Below the pieces are notes generated by a model that was not told where the DNA came from, did not search any database, and saw nothing but the letters and a program-made list of their open reading frames with translations. Both the position numbers and the translations under genes were made by a program. 64,000 nucleotides of DNA from Nostoc sp. 106C. GTDB lineage: Bacteria > Cyanobacteriota > Cyanobacteriia > Cyanobacteriales > Nostocaceae. Shown piece by piece: positions 17,779 to 27,481 of the stretch (position 1 is the stretch's first letter; each line of letters starts with the position of its first letter). The stretch covers positions 30,133 to 94,132 of the forward strand of contig NZ_MTAW01000084.1 of NCBI RefSeq assembly GCF_002154725.1, given 5' to 3'.

Positions 17779-18879
17779 ATGAAGACTTCATTTTTTGTGC
17801 AATTTATTACTGAATTTAAAAAAAAATTCCTTTCTCAAATTATCTATAAAAACAGGCTCTTCTCATTTATACCTTTTCCTGTTGCTGGGGCTTTCCTTAC
17901 TGGATTATGTCTCAGTTTATTATTTGCAGCTTGCACAGCCAATAATACCAACAACACTAATGTTAGCTCTGCTAATAATTCCAACCAAACTAAGGCATCA
18001 GTAGTTAAGTTTGGTTATCAAAAATCGGCAATTCTGCTCAAGAGTAAAGGCGTTTTAGAAAAGCGTTTGCAACCTCAAGGTGTCTCTGTAGATTGGATAG
18101 AATTTCCAGCCGGGCCGCAGCTTTTAGAAGCTATGAATGTCGGTAGTATTGACTTTGGGCATACCGGAGAATCACCGCCAATTTTTGCCCAAGCTGCGGG
18201 AGCCTCATTAACTTACATTGCTGGAATCGCTCCTAGCCCCGCGGGTCAAGCTATTCTTGTTCCTTCAGATTCTCCTATTAAAACAGTGAGTGATTTGAAA
18301 GGCAAAAAAGTCGCTTTTCAAAAAGGCTCTAGTGCTCACTATATGCTATTGCAAGTTTTAGAAAAATTTGGCTTGCAATATAGTGATATTCAACCAATTT
18401 ATCTACCACCTGCTGATGCGCGTGCTGCATTAGTTAAAGGTAGTTTAGATGCTTGGGTAATTTGGGACCCATTTTATGCAGCAGCGCAAAAAGCTATTAA
18501 TGCTCATGTTTTGATAGATGGTACAGAAATTAATAAACAGGGAGGATATTACTTAGCTAGCCGTAAGTTTGCTACCGAGAATCCAGAAACGATTAAGGCG
18601 ATATTAGAAGAAATTAAAACCCTAGAAGAATGGTCTGACAAACATCGAGATGAAGTAGCAGCTAAACTCTCGCCAGTGTTAGGTATTGATTTAGAAACGA
18701 TGAAAACAGCCACAAAAAGAAGAAAATTCGGAGTTGTGCCAATTGATAGTAATTTGATTGCTTTACAACAGAAAGTTGCAGACAAATTTTATGAATTAAA
18801 ATTAATTCCTAAACAAATTGACGTGAAAGAAGCAATGCTATCACCAGAGCAATATGCCGCTTTTTCTCCAAAAAATTAG
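17779..18879 (+). CDS. Sulfonate ABC transporter substrate-binding lipoprotein (2 of 3)
   Basis: 366 residues from the ATG at 17779, which has GAGAGGAG 6-7 bases upstream; the open frame begins at 17755. A long N-terminal region leads to a lipobox, LLFAAC (Cys52), then an Asn/Thr-rich linker. The mature part is SsuA-like: GPQLLEAMNVGSIDFGHTGE, DLKGKKVAFQKGSSAHYMLL and GSLDAWVIWDPFYAAAQ. It should bind aliphatic sulfonates. It lies 226 bases after the porin on the same strand. The sequence is close to the protein at 25038. Confidence 0.9.
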   Translation: MKTSFFVQFITEFKKKFLSQIIYKNRLFSFIPFPVAGAFLTGLCLSLLFAACTANNTNNTNVSSANNSNQTKASVVKFGYQKSAILLKSKGVLEKRLQPQGVSVDWIEFPAGPQLLEAMNVGSIDFGHTGESPPIFAQAAGASLTYIAGIAPSPAGQAILVPSDSPIKTVSDLKGKKVAFQKGSSAHYMLLQVLEKFGLQYSDIQPIYLPPADARAALVKGSLDAWVIWDPFYAAAQKAINAHVLIDGTEINKQGGYYLASRKFATENPETIKAILEEIKTLEEWSDKHRDEVAAKLSPVLGIDLETMKTATKRRKFGVVPIDSNLIALQQKVADKFYELKLIPKQIDVKEAMLSPEQYAAFSPKN

Positions 18880-18891
18880 GCATAGATCATA

Positions 18892-18932
18892 GATATAGTA
18901 ATCTTATTTGATTTGGGAAGATTTGCTATATC
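18892..18932. repeat. Imperfect inverted repeat after the binding-protein gene
   Basis: GATATAGTAATCT and AGATTTGCTATATC pair almost fully across about 14 bases, starting 12 bases after the stop. It may act as a terminator. The rest of 18933-19303 has no supported gene. Confidence 0.5.
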
Positions 18933-19303
18933 TAGATAGCCATCGAAAATTCTTCTTTGATGTGTGGAATACTAGGTATTGTGAGTAATGCCACCCTACA
19001 ATAATAAAGATTTTTCACATATTATTTAGGTTTCCTATAGAAGGATAAGAGTTAGGCGATCGCGCTTTTTAAAATAGCAATAAATGCCTGCGTGACTGTC
19101 AAAAGCAAAAACAGCCAGCGCCAGTTAATTTTCAGTAGTATAATCCCAGATTTCATTCCAAATCCAATTGAGTTTGCCCTCTTTTTCTGGTGATGAGTGT
19201 CTCAAATTATGTTTGACTCAAAGCTTTTACTAGTTGTAAGTCACTTACTTTAGTCACCCATGACTAGTTTTTTAGATGATTTTTTGCCAGTGGAGAACAT
19301 CCC

Positions 19304-21127
19304 ATGCCAGTAGATCCCAATTCTCACCAAAGTTCCGAACAAGATGCTCTAGTTTCTAGCGAAACAACGAAAGTTAAGCACCCTCGACGCTTCTTGATTG
19401 GTGGTGCTAGCAGGCGATCGTTTCTAGGTCGTGCTAGTTTATTTACTACAGCTAGTGTGGTTGCAGGAGTTTTAGGTTCACCTCTAGCCTACAAGAAAAG
19501 AGAAGGCATTGCCCAGGCTAAGGAACCTTTAGGAAAGTTCGACCATAACAACTTACGTGAGAAAGCTTTTCAAGTACGTACAACAGCAGCGAAGGTGAAT
19601 CGGGAAATTCCCATTCCACCCCATCCCACGAACGGAGATGAGGCGAAGTACGCCAATAAAATTGCTACGGATACACGAGGATTGCCCCATAATCAGCTGG
19701 GCGAAGTGGATCTAAAGGCATATCAATCTTTGATTAATGCGCTCAAATCTGGCGATCCCAACGAGTATGAAAAGATTGTTTTAGGTGGCAAACGAAAACT
19801 GGTACAACCGCTGACGCCATTAGCGATTAGCTTGAGTGGTGTGAATACTTGCCAATTAGCGATTCCAGTACCACCCACCCTCGACAGTGCAGAACAGGCG
19901 GCAGAATTCCTCGAAATTGCTTGGCAACAACTCTTACAGGATATACCCTTTAGCGAGTTCCGCAATGACACAACTAACTCGCTGATTCTAGCAGCTGTTC
20001 AGGATTTGAATCGCTTGTCAGCATTTAAAGGGCCTAAACAGAATGGAAGGGTGACACCAGAACTGCTATTTCGAGGCACGGCAATTTACGTTGATGCATC
20101 TGGTAAAACGGCTTACCACACCCTGCCAGGGGTAGAGGTAGGCCCTTACGTTTCCCAGTTTTTACTGCGTCCTGTCCCGGCGGGAACACATAGTTATCCT
20201 CAGCTGAACCGGGTTCCTCTGGCTATTCCCGAAAACAGTTTCCAAACCAACTATGACGAATGGTTGCTAGTCCAAAATGGTGGTGAGTCTGGTAGAAAGA
20301 TTAAGTTTGACTCAACCCGTCGCTACTTTATCAACGGGCGCGACCAATCAGAGATTGCTCACATACCACCACCAGTCTATACAAATGCGGCTTTAATTCT
20401 GCTCGCCAAGCCAGTCAAAGATAACCCTCTAGATGGTGGTGTAGGCTCACCTTACAATCCCAGCAATCCTTACAATAAGTCAAAGACCCAAGCGGGTGGT
20501 TCGGGGACATTTGGCCCAGGGTATTCACAATCTTTAATCAGTTGGGTCGCTCCACACGCAATCAGAGCAGCCTACTGGCAGAAGTGGTATGTCCACCGTC
20601 GTTTAAGAGCAGAGGCTTACGGTGGCTTGGTTCATAATAATAAGGTGAATAAAACAAATTATCCAATTCACCCTGAAGTGTTGAAGTCAGAAGCCCTCGA
20701 TCGCATCTACAGTAAATATAAATCCTATCTGCTGCCGCAAGCCTTTCCAGAAGGGGCACCATTCCATTCTTCTTATCCAGGGGGCGCTTCGGTGTCGGCT
20801 GGTGCTAGCGTCACGATTTTAAAGGCGCTATTTGATGAAAATTATGTGATTCCAAATCCAGTGATACCCGATCCTAAAGATCCTACCAAATTGATTTCCT
20901 ATCAAGGCTCACCGTTGACAGTGGGCGGGGAATTGAACAAACTGGCAGCGAATATTGGCTTGGGTCGCGATAGCGCTGGGATTCACTGGCGCACAGATGC
21001 AGCAGCCTCGTTAGCACTAGGCGAAGCGATCGCGATCGGTATTCTCAGAGATGAAAAGCTTACGTTCCGCGAACAATTTGAAGGCTTCACCTTCACCAAA
21101 TTTGATGGCACAAAGGTGACGATTTAA
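19304..21127 (+). CDS. Vanadium-dependent haloperoxidase-like protein with altered active site
   Basis: 607 residues, with a twin-arginine export motif ASRRSFLGRAS (35-45) and a hydrophobic h-region. The C-terminal PAP2/haloperoxidase core has the expected spacing of bromoperoxidases: Lys427 and Arg435 in WQKWYVHRRLRAE, His488, Arg555 and His561 in GRDSAGIHWRTD. The PSGH signature is PGGA (492-495), so the acid-base histidine is alanine, and the usual RP is RA. Halide oxidation may be lost or changed; vanadate or phosphate binding by Arg/Lys/His561 could remain. It sits among organosulfur genes, upstream of a nitroreductase gene. Confidence 0.8.
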   Translation: MPVDPNSHQSSEQDALVSSETTKVKHPRRFLIGGASRRSFLGRASLFTTASVVAGVLGSPLAYKKREGIAQAKEPLGKFDHNNLREKAFQVRTTAAKVNREIPIPPHPTNGDEAKYANKIATDTRGLPHNQLGEVDLKAYQSLINALKSGDPNEYEKIVLGGKRKLVQPLTPLAISLSGVNTCQLAIPVPPTLDSAEQAAEFLEIAWQQLLQDIPFSEFRNDTTNSLILAAVQDLNRLSAFKGPKQNGRVTPELLFRGTAIYVDASGKTAYHTLPGVEVGPYVSQFLLRPVPAGTHSYPQLNRVPLAIPENSFQTNYDEWLLVQNGGESGRKIKFDSTRRYFINGRDQSEIAHIPPPVYTNAALILLAKPVKDNPLDGGVGSPYNPSNPYNKSKTQAGGSGTFGPGYSQSLISWVAPHAIRAAYWQKWYVHRRLRAEAYGGLVHNNKVNKTNYPIHPEVLKSEALDRIYSKYKSYLLPQAFPEGAPFHSSYPGGASVSAGASVTILKALFDENYVIPNPVIPDPKDPTKLISYQGSPLTVGGELNKLAANIGLGRDSAGIHWRTDAAASLALGEAIAIGILRDEKLTFREQFEGFTFTKFDGTKVTI

Positions 21128-21272
21128 TTGCCATTAGGATAAGAGGGAACTGGGTTGGGAGAAATCCCCATAATTAAATAGTACAAGTACCCTATATTTG
21201 ATGCTTATTTGATGCTAAATTCCCCTTTTCCCGCCCTCAAAGGGCTTGGTCACAATTCCACCCACGTAATCT

Positions 21273-22094
21273 ATGACTAATTTTACCGAGCTACTTAATC
21301 ATCGCTATGGCGCTAGCCCTGCTAATACTGCTCTACTGGGAAATGATTTCATAAGTTCTCTTTTATCTCACCGTTCAATTCGTGCTTACTTATCTGATGC
21401 TTTACCACCAGGAACTTTAGAAACGTTAGTGGCAGCGGCGCAATCAGCATCTACATCCTCAAATCTCCAGACATGGAGTGTAGTGGCAGTAGAAGATGCA
21501 AAACGCAAGGAAAAGTTATCACAACTAGCTAGCAATCAAGCACATATTCGCTCCTGTCCATTATTTCTCGTATGGTTAGCAGATTTAGCGAGACTCGCGC
21601 ACATTTCGGAAAGTCGCGGATTACCTCATGAAGGCTTAGATTATTTGGAAATGTTTTTGATGGCGGCGATAGATGCAGCCTTAGCCGCGCAAAACGCTGT
21701 TGTAGCAGCAGAATCTCTTGGATTAGGAACGGTGTACATTGGTGCTTTGCGTAACAAGCCGGAAGAGGTAGCGGAGGTTTTAAGTTTACCAAAGCATGTG
21801 TTTGCTGTTTTTGGGCTGTGTGTTGGTTATAGCGATCGCACTATCGAGACAGCTATTAAACCACGCTTACCCCAAACAGCGGTATTGCATCGGGAAACTT
21901 ACAAACTAGCAGAACAGGAAGAAGATATTGCTGTTTATAACCAAGCGATGCAAGCTTTTTATAAGTCTCAGAACATGAATGTTCCTGGTGATTGGACAGA
22001 ACATTCTGCTAAACGAGTGGCTTTTGCCGAGTCTTTATCTGGACGCGATCGCTTGCGGGAAGCTTTGAAAAATTTGGGTTTTGAATTGCGTTAA
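21273..22094 (+). CDS. NADPH-dependent nitroreductase-family flavoprotein
   Basis: 273 residues, NfsA/Frp-like. HRSIRAYLSDALPP (about 33-46) and SASTSSNLQTWSVVAVED give the FMN-binding start, and AAESLGLGTVYIGALR and FAVFGLCVGY the core. The C-terminal helix pair includes FYKSQNMNVPGDWTEHSAKR. It would reduce nitro-aromatics, quinones or free flavin with NADPH, and could supply FMNH2 to the flavin monooxygenases of the island (inference). It starts 146 bases after the haloperoxidase-like gene. Confidence 0.87.
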   Translation: MTNFTELLNHRYGASPANTALLGNDFISSLLSHRSIRAYLSDALPPGTLETLVAAAQSASTSSNLQTWSVVAVEDAKRKEKLSQLASNQAHIRSCPLFLVWLADLARLAHISESRGLPHEGLDYLEMFLMAAIDAALAAQNAVVAAESLGLGTVYIGALRNKPEEVAEVLSLPKHVFAVFGLCVGYSDRTIETAIKPRLPQTAVLHRETYKLAEQEEDIAVYNQAMQAFYKSQNMNVPGDWTEHSAKRVAFAESLSGRDRLREALKNLGFELR

Positions 22095-22156
22095 TTTTTC
22101 ATCATATACTGGGCTTTCAAGTTGAATCTACGTTGGTATTACTCCTACTTTCAAAT

Positions 22157-22468
22157 CTAAGAAATTAGGAGTAAATTTTTAATATGAATTTTTTCTACTA
22201 ACACTGTTTGTCCACACTGAAACTGTAAACATTCACTTCTAGACCGAAGTCGAAAGTTTAGTAAATCGAGCCGTGGATGTCCATTACTATCAAGCATTCT
22301 AGGTGGTATATCTAGCGCCTCAATTGCACAATTACCAATCGTAGAATCTGAAGTCAACTCAAAACTGATAGTTGGAAAATCTAGCCGTTTTACCACAATA
22401 TTCCTTAAAATGCGGGAATAATTTAAAATTAATTCAACTTCAACTTCAATAGCAGTTATCAACTCCAT
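22157..22468 (-). CDS. Hypothetical protein
   Basis: 103 residues. GAGAG lies about 8 bases before the ATG. There is no signal peptide and the protein looks beta-rich, with alternating hydrophobic residues (VEVELILNYSRILRNIVVKR). I do not recognise a family. It is on the opposite strand to its neighbours and convergent with the nitroreductase gene. It could be a real small gene or a chance frame. Confidence 0.4.
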   Translation of the reverse strand: MELITAIEVEVELILNYSRILRNIVVKRLDFPTISFELTSDSTIGNCAIEALDIPPRMLDSNGHPRLDLLNFRLRSRSECLQFQCGQTVLVEKIHIKNLLLIS

Positions 22469-22727
22469 TTAAAAACTCTCTCGACTGTGCCATTTTCCTC
22501 ATTTTTACTTTATCTGCTTCTCAATATTAAACTCACATAGGCTAAGCAAGTTTTTTGGCTTAAGCTTAAATATATTTTATTCTCTCCAATCAAAATTAAT
22601 AACGCGATCGCCTCTCCTATTGATAATTTCTAAATTGTGTAGCTATCAACACATTTTTTCATGTTGTTTTTTTTTACAAAAATCTACTTGCCTTTTTTTC
22701 CCACCTATGTGAGACTACTATAAACAT

Positions 22728-22757
22728 ACTACGCAAACCCTACCAATTTAGTGTAGT
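22728..22757. promoter_or_regulatory. Putative organosulfur-regulon operator, site 3
   Basis: ACTACG (22728-22733), 18 bases, TGTAGT (22752-22757). Read on the minus strand, its spacer begins CTAAATTGGT, nearly the same as the spacer of site 5 (ATAAATTGGT). It lies about 340 bases upstream of ssuB. The rest of 22469-23094 is AT-rich with no gene. Confidence 0.5.
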
Positions 22758-23094
22758 TTATTGAAAGTTATCGACAAAGAGGCAAATACTGGGCAGCTAT
22801 CCTATGTAAGTGTTTTCTAGAAAGGGTTTTGAGATTACTGAAACTTATAGATATGGAGGAAAAGAGATGTCAATTAAAAAATGTTGTTGCAGCCTTGGTT
22901 AATCATATTCTTTTTGGATAGTCCGCGTACGTAACTGGTCTTCATGACCGTATGAATCGCATGAGAACCACAGTTACTGAAGAGTATATATATGTATTTT
23001 AGCTGGTATTTTTTCCAACATGAAGCTTCTCTGGCTATACAGAGGTAGTTAGTAAGCTGAACTGATGCTAGATCAAAAAAGGGAGATTTGTGGA

Positions 23095-23898
23095 ATGACA
23101 TCTGAAGTACGAGGAATGCATTTAAAACTCGAAGGGTTACGAAAGTCCTTTGGGCGCAAAACAGTCTTGCAAGAAATTGATTTAGATATCAAGCCAGGGG
23201 AATTTGTCGCCATTGTGGGTCGCAGTGGCTGTGGTAAAAGTACGTTGTTACGCTTGATTGCTGGGCTAGATGCTCCGAGCGCAGGTACTGTGTTGTTAAA
23301 TGACCAGCATTCGCATCATCGTATTAGCCCAAGTATCCGCATGATGTTTCAGGATGCGCGGTTACTGCCTTGGCAGCGAGTAATCACAAATGTGGAGTTA
23401 GGTTTATTAGGCGCTAACTCGAAAGTTTATGCAAGACAAAAAGCTTTACAAGTTTTGGATGCTGTTGGTTTAGAAGACCGAGCAAGCGAATGGCCTTCTG
23501 TCCTCTCTGGTGGACAACGTCAACGGGTAGCATTAGCAAGAGCCTTAGCAAGTAGTCCTGCTTTATTGTTGCTAGATGAACCACTAGGAGCGTTGGACGC
23601 GCTCACGCGAATTGAAATGCAGCAATTGCTTGAGCAATTATGGCAAGAGCAAGGCTTTACTGCATTACTAATTACCCATGATGTGGAAGAAGCTGTTGTA
23701 CTAGCAGACCGAGTGTTGCTAATTGAGAACGGTCAGATAGGACTAGATTTACAGATTAATCTGCCACGTCCACGAGTTAGGGGAGACATTGTACTGGCTC
23801 AGACAGTAGAGAAAATTTTACAACGAGTGATGGGTCAGCAAGAGCGCGAACCAGGATTGCAAGAACAACAAGTTTTCATCACGTCTTTGTCAGCGTAA
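23095..23898 (+). CDS. ssuB: Aliphatic sulfonate ABC transporter ATP-binding protein SsuB
   Basis: 267 residues from the ATG at 23095, the start I favour because GGGAGA lies upstream; the frame opens at 23065. Walker A is GRSGCGKST, then [14 protein letters not shown] (Q-loop, typical of SsuB/TauB/NrtD), signature [14 protein letters not shown], Walker B LLLLDEP and an H-loop in LITHDVEEA. It energises sulfonate import at the cytoplasmic face. The permease gene is 5 kb away (28599), with a binding protein and a dioxygenase gene between. Confidence 0.92.
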   Translation: MTSEVRGMHLKLEGLRKSFGRKTVLQEIDLDIKPGEFVAIVGRSGCGKSTLLRLIAGLDAPSAGTVLLNDQHSHHRISPSIRMMFQDARLLPWQRVITNVELGLLGANSKVYARQKALQVLDAVGLEDRASEWPSVLSGGQRQRVALARALASSPALLLLDEPLGALDALTRIEMQQLLEQLWQEQGFTALLITHDVEEAVVLADRVLLIENGQIGLDLQINLPRPRVRGDIVLAQTVEKILQRVMGQQEREPGLQEQQVFITSLSA

Positions 23899-23936
23899 AT
23901 AATTTCTGCCTCGTTGCGAACTTTGAATTTTGAGTT

Positions 23937-24134
23937 ATGACTATTGCTGTTGAGCATCCACACAAATCTAAATCTGCACAAATCTGCGATCGCCTTAGTT
24001 ATCCTGTCATCGATACCCATGTCCATACTCAGACATTCTCTCCAGCATTCTTAGATTATTTAGAGTTAGTGGATGAAACTGAGATTGGCGATCGCTCCCT
24101 AAAGAATTTACCTGGTGCTTCTCGTGCTCAATAG
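23937..24134 (+). pseudogene. Truncated amidohydrolase, N-terminal remnant
   Basis: 65 codons. YPVIDTHVHTQTFSPAFLDY is the metal-binding N-terminus (DTHVH) of amidohydrolase family 2. The reading then loses similarity and stops at 24134. The rest of a ~300-residue enzyme is absent. A MITE-like element begins 170 bases later. It starts 38 bases after ssuB, so it was probably once part of that operon. Confidence 0.7.
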
Positions 24135-24304
24135 CTTAGATAGAGTCTCGGCTAAGTGTGTCGAATCAAAAATAGTTCCTATCACCTAATCTTTTGGTAT
24201 GGATTGGATAACACACCGCTCAATTTTCAATTAACGCTACAACCGTATTGATCGCTTTGCCTCCGCTGGTGAAGCGTTGTGTAAATCCCTATTCTTCGGG
24301 GGAA

Positions 24305-24483
24305 TGATATGATGTCCGGCAAATTGCCCTTAATAGGTCCGCAGCGAGTGCAACGTAGACGCCTGAAAAGCTGCTTCCCGTTCGCTGTTAGGCTTTCCCG
24401 TAGGGTAGGGTATGCCCGCAGGAAGATGCCCGAAGGGCTGTAGGGCGATCGCAATCAGGGGTATTTGAACGGACATGATATGA
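24305..24483 (+). mobile_element. MITE-like element, copy B (inverted relative to copy A)
   Basis: 179 bases bounded by TGATATGATGTCCGG (24305) and, inverted, CGGACATGATATGA (to 24483). Both outer ends match copy A at 11190-11487 in the opposite orientation, including GGCAAATTGCCCTTAATA just inside one end. The inside differs from copy A but is also rich in short palindromes. No transposase is encoded. Confidence 0.65.
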
Positions 24484-25037
24484 CACAGCGCTTCCCTTCC
24501 TTAAAAGAGTTATTAGCACATCAAAAATAGTTAATCTTTAGCTGTAAATTTTCAACAAACATGGCATAAGGAAGGAGAATAAATTCTTTTATGAATAGCA
24601 ATATTTTTCTTCCATTACCTATTTATTAATAGCCTTGCAATTCTAAAATAAATATATGGTTGGTCTAAAATTAATAATATTTTTCAAACATAATTTTCCA
24701 TCACAGTAAACCTCTCATGAATCTATCTTAAGGTGGTTCACTCCACCTTAATTCCTAAAATTAAACTCATAAATCACTTGTGATTAGCTTCTTTTTTATA
24801 ATATGTATTGCTGTGGTTATTTTAATTCATGCTTAGTTTTCCCAACTTAGATAGTAGTTTATCCATGTTCAAGACAGTTTTTATGGCATTTTTCTCAAGC
24901 TCAATAACATACTATGAAATCCGAAGTCAAGAGCAAAAAAAATTTTATAGTTACCCTAAGCTAAAGACTTAGGTTGTTTATAATTATTCAATTTTGTAAT
25001 TTTTGTAATCGTTTCAAAGGTAGAGGTGAGCCAATTA
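24484..25037. other. AT-rich intergenic region before the third binding protein
   Basis: About 550 bases with no supported gene. It must hold the promoter of the binding-protein gene at 25038. No match to the five-site operator was seen here. Confidence 0.4.
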
Positions 25038-26153
25038 ATGCAAGGTCTGAAAGATAAATTAGATTTTTGGAAACGCGGACGCATTACTCGTCGTTCAGCG
25101 TTATTTGCTCTTGGTTATAGCTTAGTGTTATCAACAACACTATTTAGTTGCAGTACGCCAGAAAAAAATACTCAAAAACAAGCAGATTCATCTTCATCTA
25201 ATACAACCAATACAGCTAATACATCTATAGCTAGTAGTGGACAAAAAGTAATTAGAATTGTACGTTCTAAACAACTTACTGCCCTAGCTGTTCTCGAAAA
25301 ACAAGGCAGCTTAGAAAAAAGATTAGCAGACCTTGGTTACAAGCTTGAATGGCCTGAGTTCGCTGCGGGTCCACAACAATTAGAAGCATTAAATGCTAAC
25401 GGGCTTGATATTGCTTCCACAGCAGAATCACCCCCTGTCTTTGCTCAAGCAGCTGGAACACCTTTAGTGTATTTAGCAGCTAATTCCTCTGATGGTAGAG
25501 CAGTTTCGCTGTTAGTTCCTAACAACTCAACTGTTAAAACTGTCAAAGATTTGAAAGGTAAAAAAGTTGCTTTCCAAAAAGCATCTATTGGTCATTACCT
25601 GTTAGTCAGAGCCTTAGAAAAAGAAGGGCTAAAACTTTCTGATGTACAGTCAGTTTTCCTACCGCCTCCAGATGCGAATGCAGCATTTAGCCAAGGCAAA
25701 GTTGATGCTTGGTTTATCTGGGAGCCATTTGTCACTAGAAATGTACAGAAAAAAGTCGGTCGTGTGCTGATAGATGGTGGTAATGGATTACGGGATACCA
25801 ACAACTTTTACTCCACAACACGCAAATTCTATCAAGAAAATCCAGATGTGATTAAAGTCTTTCTGGAGGAATTACAAAAAGCACAAATTTGGTCTAAACA
25901 ACATCCAAAAGAAATCGCAGAATTACTTGCACCAGCGACGCAACTCGATGTACCAACATTAGAAGTAATGCACGGGAAATATGATTTTGCTTTGGAACCA
26001 ATTACCGAGAAAATCATCACCAAGCAACAAGAAGTAGCAGATAAATGGTACAGCTTGGGACTCATACCTAAAAAGGTAAATGTTAGAGATGGGTTTTTGA
26101 AACCTGAAGAGTATACCAAAATTACACCCCAAGATGTTTTAGCTAAACAGTAA
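25038..26153 (+). CDS. ssuA: Sulfonate ABC transporter substrate-binding lipoprotein SsuA (3 of 3)
   Basis: 371 residues from the ATG at 25038, which has GAGGTGAG 6-9 bases upstream; a GTG at 25026 is in frame. The N-terminus combines TRRSALF with a lipobox, TLFSC (Cys38). The mature protein has GPQQLEALNANGLDIASTAESPP, split by DLKGKKVAFQKASIGHYLL, then GKVDAWFIWEPF. These are standard for SsuA-type sulfonate binders. It lies between ssuB and the TauD-like gene, so it is the most likely cognate partner of the SsuB/SsuC core. Confidence 0.9.
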   Translation: MQGLKDKLDFWKRGRITRRSALFALGYSLVLSTTLFSCSTPEKNTQKQADSSSSNTTNTANTSIASSGQKVIRIVRSKQLTALAVLEKQGSLEKRLADLGYKLEWPEFAAGPQQLEALNANGLDIASTAESPPVFAQAAGTPLVYLAANSSDGRAVSLLVPNNSTVKTVKDLKGKKVAFQKASIGHYLLVRALEKEGLKLSDVQSVFLPPPDANAAFSQGKVDAWFIWEPFVTRNVQKKVGRVLIDGGNGLRDTNNFYSTTRKFYQENPDVIKVFLEELQKAQIWSKQHPKEIAELLAPATQLDVPTLEVMHGKYDFALEPITEKIITKQQEVADKWYSLGLIPKKVNVRDGFLKPEEYTKITPQDVLAKQ

Positions 26154-26537
26154 AGAAAAGGCAGATTGGAGTTAAGTAGGTCAACTTTAAAAAACGGAAA
26201 ATAAATTCTTTGCGATTACTTCGCTCCACTGCGTTACGCTCGTAATGACATTTCATGTTTAATTAGGTTGAGCTACTTATTTTTTCAATTTTTTTTAGAT
26301 AAAGTACAGGATTATCTGTGTTCATCTGTGGTTCCATAATTCTTTGTGCAATCCCCCATAACCACTAGGTTATTTCTGCAATTCTGCGCTGAAAATTTTT
26401 GTTGATTGTCTCCTTAATTGTGCTATTACCTTTTTTACATCAGACATCAATGTACTTTGTACACAAGAATTGACAAAAATCTTTATTCCTTCTGCCTGCT
26501 GCCCTTTGCCTTATTTTCAAATTAGGAAAATATTATT
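26154..26537. other. Intergenic region with a dispersed repeat and a TGTAC palindrome
   Basis: Bases 26217-26251 carry a TTCGCTCCACTGCGTTACGC/TCGTAATGACA-type dispersed repeat whose relatives occur near 50405 and 59310. TGTAC-TTT-GTACA at 26451-26463 is a perfect 5-bp inverted repeat, 75 bases before the TauD-like gene, and could be an operator. No gene is seen. Confidence 0.45.
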
Positions 26538-27401
26538 ATGCCCACATTAACGTTAACAGAAGTTAAAATTACTCCCTTAGATGCACCTTTAGGCGCTGTT
26601 GTTACGGGACTGGATGCTAGTCAAGCTGTTGCACCTGAAGTTATTTTGCAACTTAAACAAGCATTGCGCGATCGCCATATCCTCATCTTCAAAAATCAAC
26701 AGCTTACTGATGAGCAATTTTTGAACTTTGCATTCTACTTTGGCTCTCTGTTTGTACCACCACAAGATATCCCAGTGTTAGCTTCAGAACCAGGAGTTAC
26801 ACCAGTGATCATTCCTGTTTCCAATGTCGATGGTGGTTATACAGGTACTGGTGAATTAACTTTCCATTCCGATCACCATTGGACTCCTTATCCTTCTAGT
26901 GGCTCCTTACTTTATGCTTTAGAAGTACCTGCCAAAGGTGGAGATACCTCTTGGTTAAATCTGAACTTGGCTTATGAGACGTTAGATGAGTCTACCAAAA
27001 AGCGGATTGCGGACTTGAAGTTGATTACCTACAATCCGTTTTTAAGAGACCGTAATGCACCTCGTTCTAACTACCGTGTTGATCAGAGTATTCCTCTCAT
27101 TAGTCCTGTTTTTCCTCATCCTCTAGTACGCACACATCCTGAAAGCAGCAAAAAGATTTTATATCTCGGGCAAGAAACCGAAGTGGAAGTTGTCGGTTTA
27201 AATCCCCAAGAGGGAGAAGAATTAATTACACAACTACGCCAGCATCTCAATCAGCCACAGTTTTACTATCAGCATAAATGGTCTGTGGGTGACATTGTTT
27301 ATTGGGATAATCAAGCGACTTTACACCACCGACAAGCTTTTGATCCCAATGAACGACGGGTAATGAAACGCATCAGTTTAGCTGGAAGCCGTCCTTTTTA
27401 G
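26538..27401 (+). CDS. TauD/TfdA-family 2-oxoglutarate-dependent dioxygenase
   Basis: 287 residues. The iron site is His110-x-Asp112 in TFHSDHHW and the distal His263 in DNQATLHHR. The 2-oxoglutarate-binding arginine is expected near 274 in NERRVMKR. Family members hydroxylate the carbon next to a sulfonate (taurine, alkanesulfonates) or sulfate ester, releasing sulfite or sulfate. The neighbours (SsuA, SsuB and SsuC genes) support an organosulfur substrate. It differs enough from E. coli TauD that I leave the symbol blank. Confidence 0.88.
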   Translation: MPTLTLTEVKITPLDAPLGAVVTGLDASQAVAPEVILQLKQALRDRHILIFKNQQLTDEQFLNFAFYFGSLFVPPQDIPVLASEPGVTPVIIPVSNVDGGYTGTGELTFHSDHHWTPYPSSGSLLYALEVPAKGGDTSWLNLNLAYETLDESTKKRIADLKLITYNPFLRDRNAPRSNYRVDQSIPLISPVFPHPLVRTHPESSKKILYLGQETEVEVVGLNPQEGEELITQLRQHLNQPQFYYQHKWSVGDIVYWDNQATLHHRQAFDPNERRVMKRISLAGSRPF

Positions 27402-27481
27402 TAGTTGAGATTTTTAGAAGATAACCGCAAAAGTTTTGATTATATAGCCATCCTCAATCATGATTGAAAATCAAGAATTCT

